Below are positions 13,758-15,519 of a DNA stretch of 15,519 nt, piece by piece; the stretch's first letter is position 1, and each line of letters opens with the position of its first letter. This DNA comes from Rickettsiales bacterium (GTDB taxonomy: Bacteria; Pseudomonadota; Alphaproteobacteria; Rickettsiales; UBA1997): positions 1 through 15,519 of the forward strand of contig JAIRWJ010000003.1 in the NCBI GenBank assembly GCA_031269065.1, in the 5' to 3' direction. The position numbers were made by a program, and so were the translations under genes. The notes beneath the pieces are model-generated. The model saw nothing but the letters and a program-made list of their open reading frames with translations, had not been told where the DNA came from and made no database searches.

Positions 13758-14634
13758 AGATTTTACTCCTAGCGTAATTTTGAATTTTTTTTATAGAATT
13801 TTCCTCTATCTGCCTAATTCTTTCCCCCGACACCCCATACTTTCTACTCAGTTCCTTCAGAGTACCTGGATTGTCTGACAGCCTCCTAGCGTGCAGAACT
13901 TCCCTTTCTCTATCATCCAGCAGATCTAAACCTACCCTGAGGATGTCCTTTCTTAGTTCTACTTCAATTCTACTGGAAAGCGCCGCCTCGGGACCGGTAT
14001 ATCCGGATGGTAAAAACTCAATCATTTCGGTAGCAGATTCTTCACCATTCCTACTCTTCTCATTGAGATAAATATCTTTTCGAAAGAGTCTACTGTTCAT
14101 GTCTACGACATCATTCTCACTAACATCCAGAGTGTTAGCAATATATTTCACATTTTCCCTATTCAGATCCTTCTGGCCACAGTTCATTATCTTATTTTTT
14201 ATCTTAGTAAGATTGAAAAATAGCTTCTTCTGCGCTGCTGTTGTGCCTATCTTCACAATAGACCAACTCTTCAGAACAAAATCTTGAATAGAGGCCATTA
14301 TCCACCACATCGCGTAGGTTGCTAGCCTACAGCCTTTGGAAAGATCAAAGTCTTTCACGGCCTTCATTAGACCTATATTACCTTCAGAAATAAGGTCCAT
14401 CATCGGTAGACCATAATTTTTGTACCTGAAAGCGATTCTGGCAACCAGTCTCAAATGGCTAGAAATCAGCATTTTCGCTGCACTAAGGTCACCTTCTCCT
14501 TTTAGTCTGGCGTAGGAAACTTCCTCATCCAGAGTCAACATCGGAATTCTGTAGATTTCGGTCAGATACCTGCCTAGGCTACTCTGACCATCTAAACTCA
14601 CTAACACAGCCACTCGATTTATTACTAACAACAC
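13744..14634 (-). CDS. rpoH: RNA polymerase sigma-32 factor
   Basis: This 296-residue sigma-70-family protein is the heat-shock sigma factor. It has region 2 (HLRLVARIAFRY, 60-71; DLISEGNIGLM, 80-90; RLATYAMWWI, 103-112), an RpoH box in AQKKLFFNL (134-142), which separates it from RpoD, and a region 4 HTH near the C-terminus (TLKELSRKYGVSGERIRQIE). It directs polymerase to chaperone and protease promoters. The start is taken as GTG 14634; GTG codons at 14613, 14607 and 14601 are alternatives, none with a clear Shine-Dalgarno. The conserved part begins near SLGRYLTEIYRIPML. Tandem repeats sit immediately upstream (14640-14674). The end overlaps the Nfu gene by 14 bases. Confidence 0.95.
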   Translation of the reverse strand: MLLVINRVAVLVSLDGQSSLGRYLTEIYRIPMLTLDEEVSYARLKGEGDLSAAKMLISSHLRLVARIAFRYKNYGLPMMDLISEGNIGLMKAVKDFDLSKGCRLATYAMWWIMASIQDFVLKSWSIVKIGTTAAQKKLFFNLTKIKNKIMNCGQKDLNRENVKYIANTLDVSENDVVDMNSRLFRKDIYLNEKSRNGEESATEMIEFLPSGYTGPEAALSSRIEVELRKDILRVGLDLLDDREREVLHARRLSDNPGTLKELSRKYGVSGERIRQIEENSIKKIQNYARSKICVTR

Positions 14635-14639
14635 TGTAC

Positions 14640-14674
14640 TACAAGCATAATGTATGTATTACAAGCATAATGTA
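14640..14674 (-). repeat. Two tandem 15-base repeats just upstream of rpoH
   Basis: TACAAGCATAATGTA (plus strand) occurs exactly at 14640-14654 and again at 14660-14674, a 20-base period (two helical turns). A partial third copy (GGCATAATC) lies near 14679. Each unit has complementary ends (TACA and TGTA). The first copy lies five bases before the GTG start, so the array covers the ribosome-binding region of the rpoH mRNA. It could be a pair of operator sites or two small hairpins controlling translation. Confidence 0.85.
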
Positions 14675-14732
14675 CTATGGCATAATCTTTTCAAAAGTAA
14701 AGGTAGAGAATTTTTGGTCCAATATCACAAAC

Positions 14733-14744
14733 TTGACTTGTCAA
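14733..14744. promoter_or_regulatory. Palindromic -35-like element between rpoH and rpsU
   Basis: TTGACTTGTCAA is a perfect palindrome. It reads TTGACT as a plus-strand -35 and TTGACA as a minus-strand -35, in the intergenic region of the divergent genes rpoH and rpsU. No good -10 is found at the right spacing on either strand, so it may equally be an operator. Confidence 0.35.
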
Positions 14745-14803
14745 AAATAATGGATCAGTATTAGCCCATGTTGGTAAACCCTTATAAAGGTGGTAAATAT
14801 TAA

Positions 14804-14992
14804 GTGACCTTACAGGTAATGGTGGGTGACCAGAACAAGTTGGACATCGCTGTTCGGGTGTTGAGGAAGAAAGTACGGAGAGAAGGTATTCTAAAAGAGG
14901 GAAAGATGAGAACTGAATTCGAAAAACCTTCTGAAAAAAGGAAAAGAAAAGAAAAAGAAAGTATCTCTCGTATGAAGAAGAAACGAAGATAG
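14804..14992 (+). CDS. rpsU: 30S ribosomal protein bS21
   Basis: The 62-residue, very basic protein matches bS21. It has the N-terminal strand and helix (LQVMVGDQNKLDIAVRVLRKKVRREGILKE), then FEKPSEKRKRKEKES and a Lys/Arg tail ending MKKKRR. bS21 sits on the small subunit platform near the anti-Shine-Dalgarno and aids initiation. The length is normal. The start is GTG at 14804, preceded by AAAGGTGG at about ten bases. It is divergent from rpoH, 169 bases away. A GC-rich hairpin region with a U-rich end follows. Confidence 0.95.
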   Translation: MTLQVMVGDQNKLDIAVRVLRKKVRREGILKEGKMRTEFEKPSEKRKRKEKESISRMKKKRR

Positions 14993-15105
14993 GTGGCTAC
15001 GGTAATAATTCAGAAATTCTCGCTGCGGCCGTTAGGGATAGCTCGAGAATGTTCCCTCCTTAGGGTGGACTGTTCTTGGAGTCCTGTAGGGAATTTAGAA
15101 CAAGA

Positions 15106-15176
15106 CTGAGGGGGGGAGTGTGTGTGCTGTGCTGTCCTTTGCCAGACTGTATTATCGGTCCCCCTTAGCTTGTTTT
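15106..15176 (+). terminator. Long hairpin with U-rich tail downstream of rpsU
   Basis: CTGAGGGGG (15106-15114) pairs with CCCCCTTAG (15160-15168) over nine base pairs with one G-U. A 45-base loop containing a GT-rich run separates the arms, and CTTGTTTTT follows. It looks like an intrinsic terminator with an unusually large loop, or the 3' end of a small structured RNA. The preceding bases 15030-15105 also hold several possible short hairpins (repeated TAGGG with CCCT; GGACT with AGTCC). Confidence 0.45.
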
Positions 15177-15334
15177 TCTCTCTAAGTTAATGCTTTTTGG
15201 CTACCTTTTTGTCCAGTCTTTCAATTTTTAATTTTTCCCTACAATAACATTGACTAGGAAACTTTCTTCTCGCTAAGACTTTAAATATAATCTTTGTCAT
15301 TTTCAGGATCATTTGCTCTTGAATTCTGTTCCAC

Positions 15335-15519
15335 TCAGTTTCTGTAGCTATATCTGAACTCACATTTCTTCAAATGCGGTATAAACTGCCCTCGGTATTG
15401 ATGGTAGATCCATCCAGTATCTTCCCTGTATTTGTTATTGACATTAATTTTTCTCTGTCGACATTTGGAATTCTATCATTTCCCTTTAGTACTTCAAACA
15501 TAATGGTTTTGCCTACTTT
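15335..15519 (-). pseudogene. Internally deleted IS1595/ISXO2-like transposase, cut by window edge
   Basis: Read on the minus strand from the right edge, 15519-15370 encodes KVGKTIMFEVLKGN, then a less conserved stretch and GSTINTEG. This matches the catalytic-domain segment of ISXO2-like transposases (GKTIVFGLLxRxGKV, later STIxTDG). It stops at 15370-15372. In the next frame (to 15335) it resumes as PHLKKCEFRYSYRN, which resembles the family's C-terminal LHLKECEFRFNHR. The roughly 70 residues normally between these motifs are missing. The element is dead, and its N-terminal part would lie outside the window. The remaining 15177-15334 shows nothing else I can name. Confidence 0.6.

Noticed and set aside
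15145..15334. Minus-strand ORF of about 58 codons (GTG start) overlapping the IS1595-like remnant
   Set aside because: It has no ribosome site or recognisable family, lies in transposase debris and has low-complexity Lys-rich composition.

Overview
The window reads as a chromosomal segment of a moderately AT-rich, probably host-associated alphaproteobacterium. Affinity to Rickettsiales or Holosporales is likely but not proven. The indications are an rpoH-type sigma-32 with a typical RpoH box, a Kdo-type cytidylyltransferase, a lone tRNA-Ala(UGC) outside any rRNA operon, Arg codons mostly AGA/AGG, wide gaps holding decayed insertion sequences, a eukaryotic-like protein kinase and a surface protein with an outer-membrane barrel.

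Layout. Positions 1-3981: a soluble Hanks-type kinase with a DPG in place of DFG (+), then dprA (-) with a good extended -10 promoter. A gene-poor stretch follows, holding the C-terminal ends of two dead transposases (IS1595/ISXO2-like and IS5-like) and a perfect 22-bp-arm hairpin. Positions 4060-8022: an exported Glu/Lys-repeat protein ending in a beta-barrel with terminal Phe (+), a PolB-like 3'-5' exonuclease (+) and convergent gpsA (-), whose conserved N-terminus lies upstream of its first ATG. Positions 8259-9859: tRNA-Ala with its own promoter, then a tightly packed minus-strand set of small genes that looks like a phage lysis cassette: two-TM holin-like protein, 41-residue TM peptide, one-TM spanin-like protein, small lipoprotein and M15-type endolysin. 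No phage head or tail gene is visible. Positions 9947-10051: the N-terminal stub of another IS5-like transposase.

Positions 10214-13436 form a plus-strand operon: CMP-Kdo synthetase-like cytidylyltransferase, a 44-residue hydrophobic ORF overlapping both neighbours, a YhcH/NanQ-family protein, a histidine-phosphatase-fold protein with Asn in place of the second catalytic His, and an apparently exported HAD class IIA protein. The mix of a CMP-sugar synthetase, a sugar-anomerase-like protein and two phosphatase-fold proteins suggests an acidic-sugar (Kdo or nonulosonate) activation route, which is inference. Positions 13458-14992: rpoH and an overlapping Nfu-type Fe-S scaffold gene on the minus strand, divergent from rpsU (bS21). 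Downstream of rpsU are a GC-rich hairpin region with a U-rich tail and a second, internally deleted IS1595-like transposase at the right edge.

The strongest candidates for something undescribed are the stand-alone lysis cassette beside tRNA-Ala and the five-gene sugar module with its embedded small ORF.
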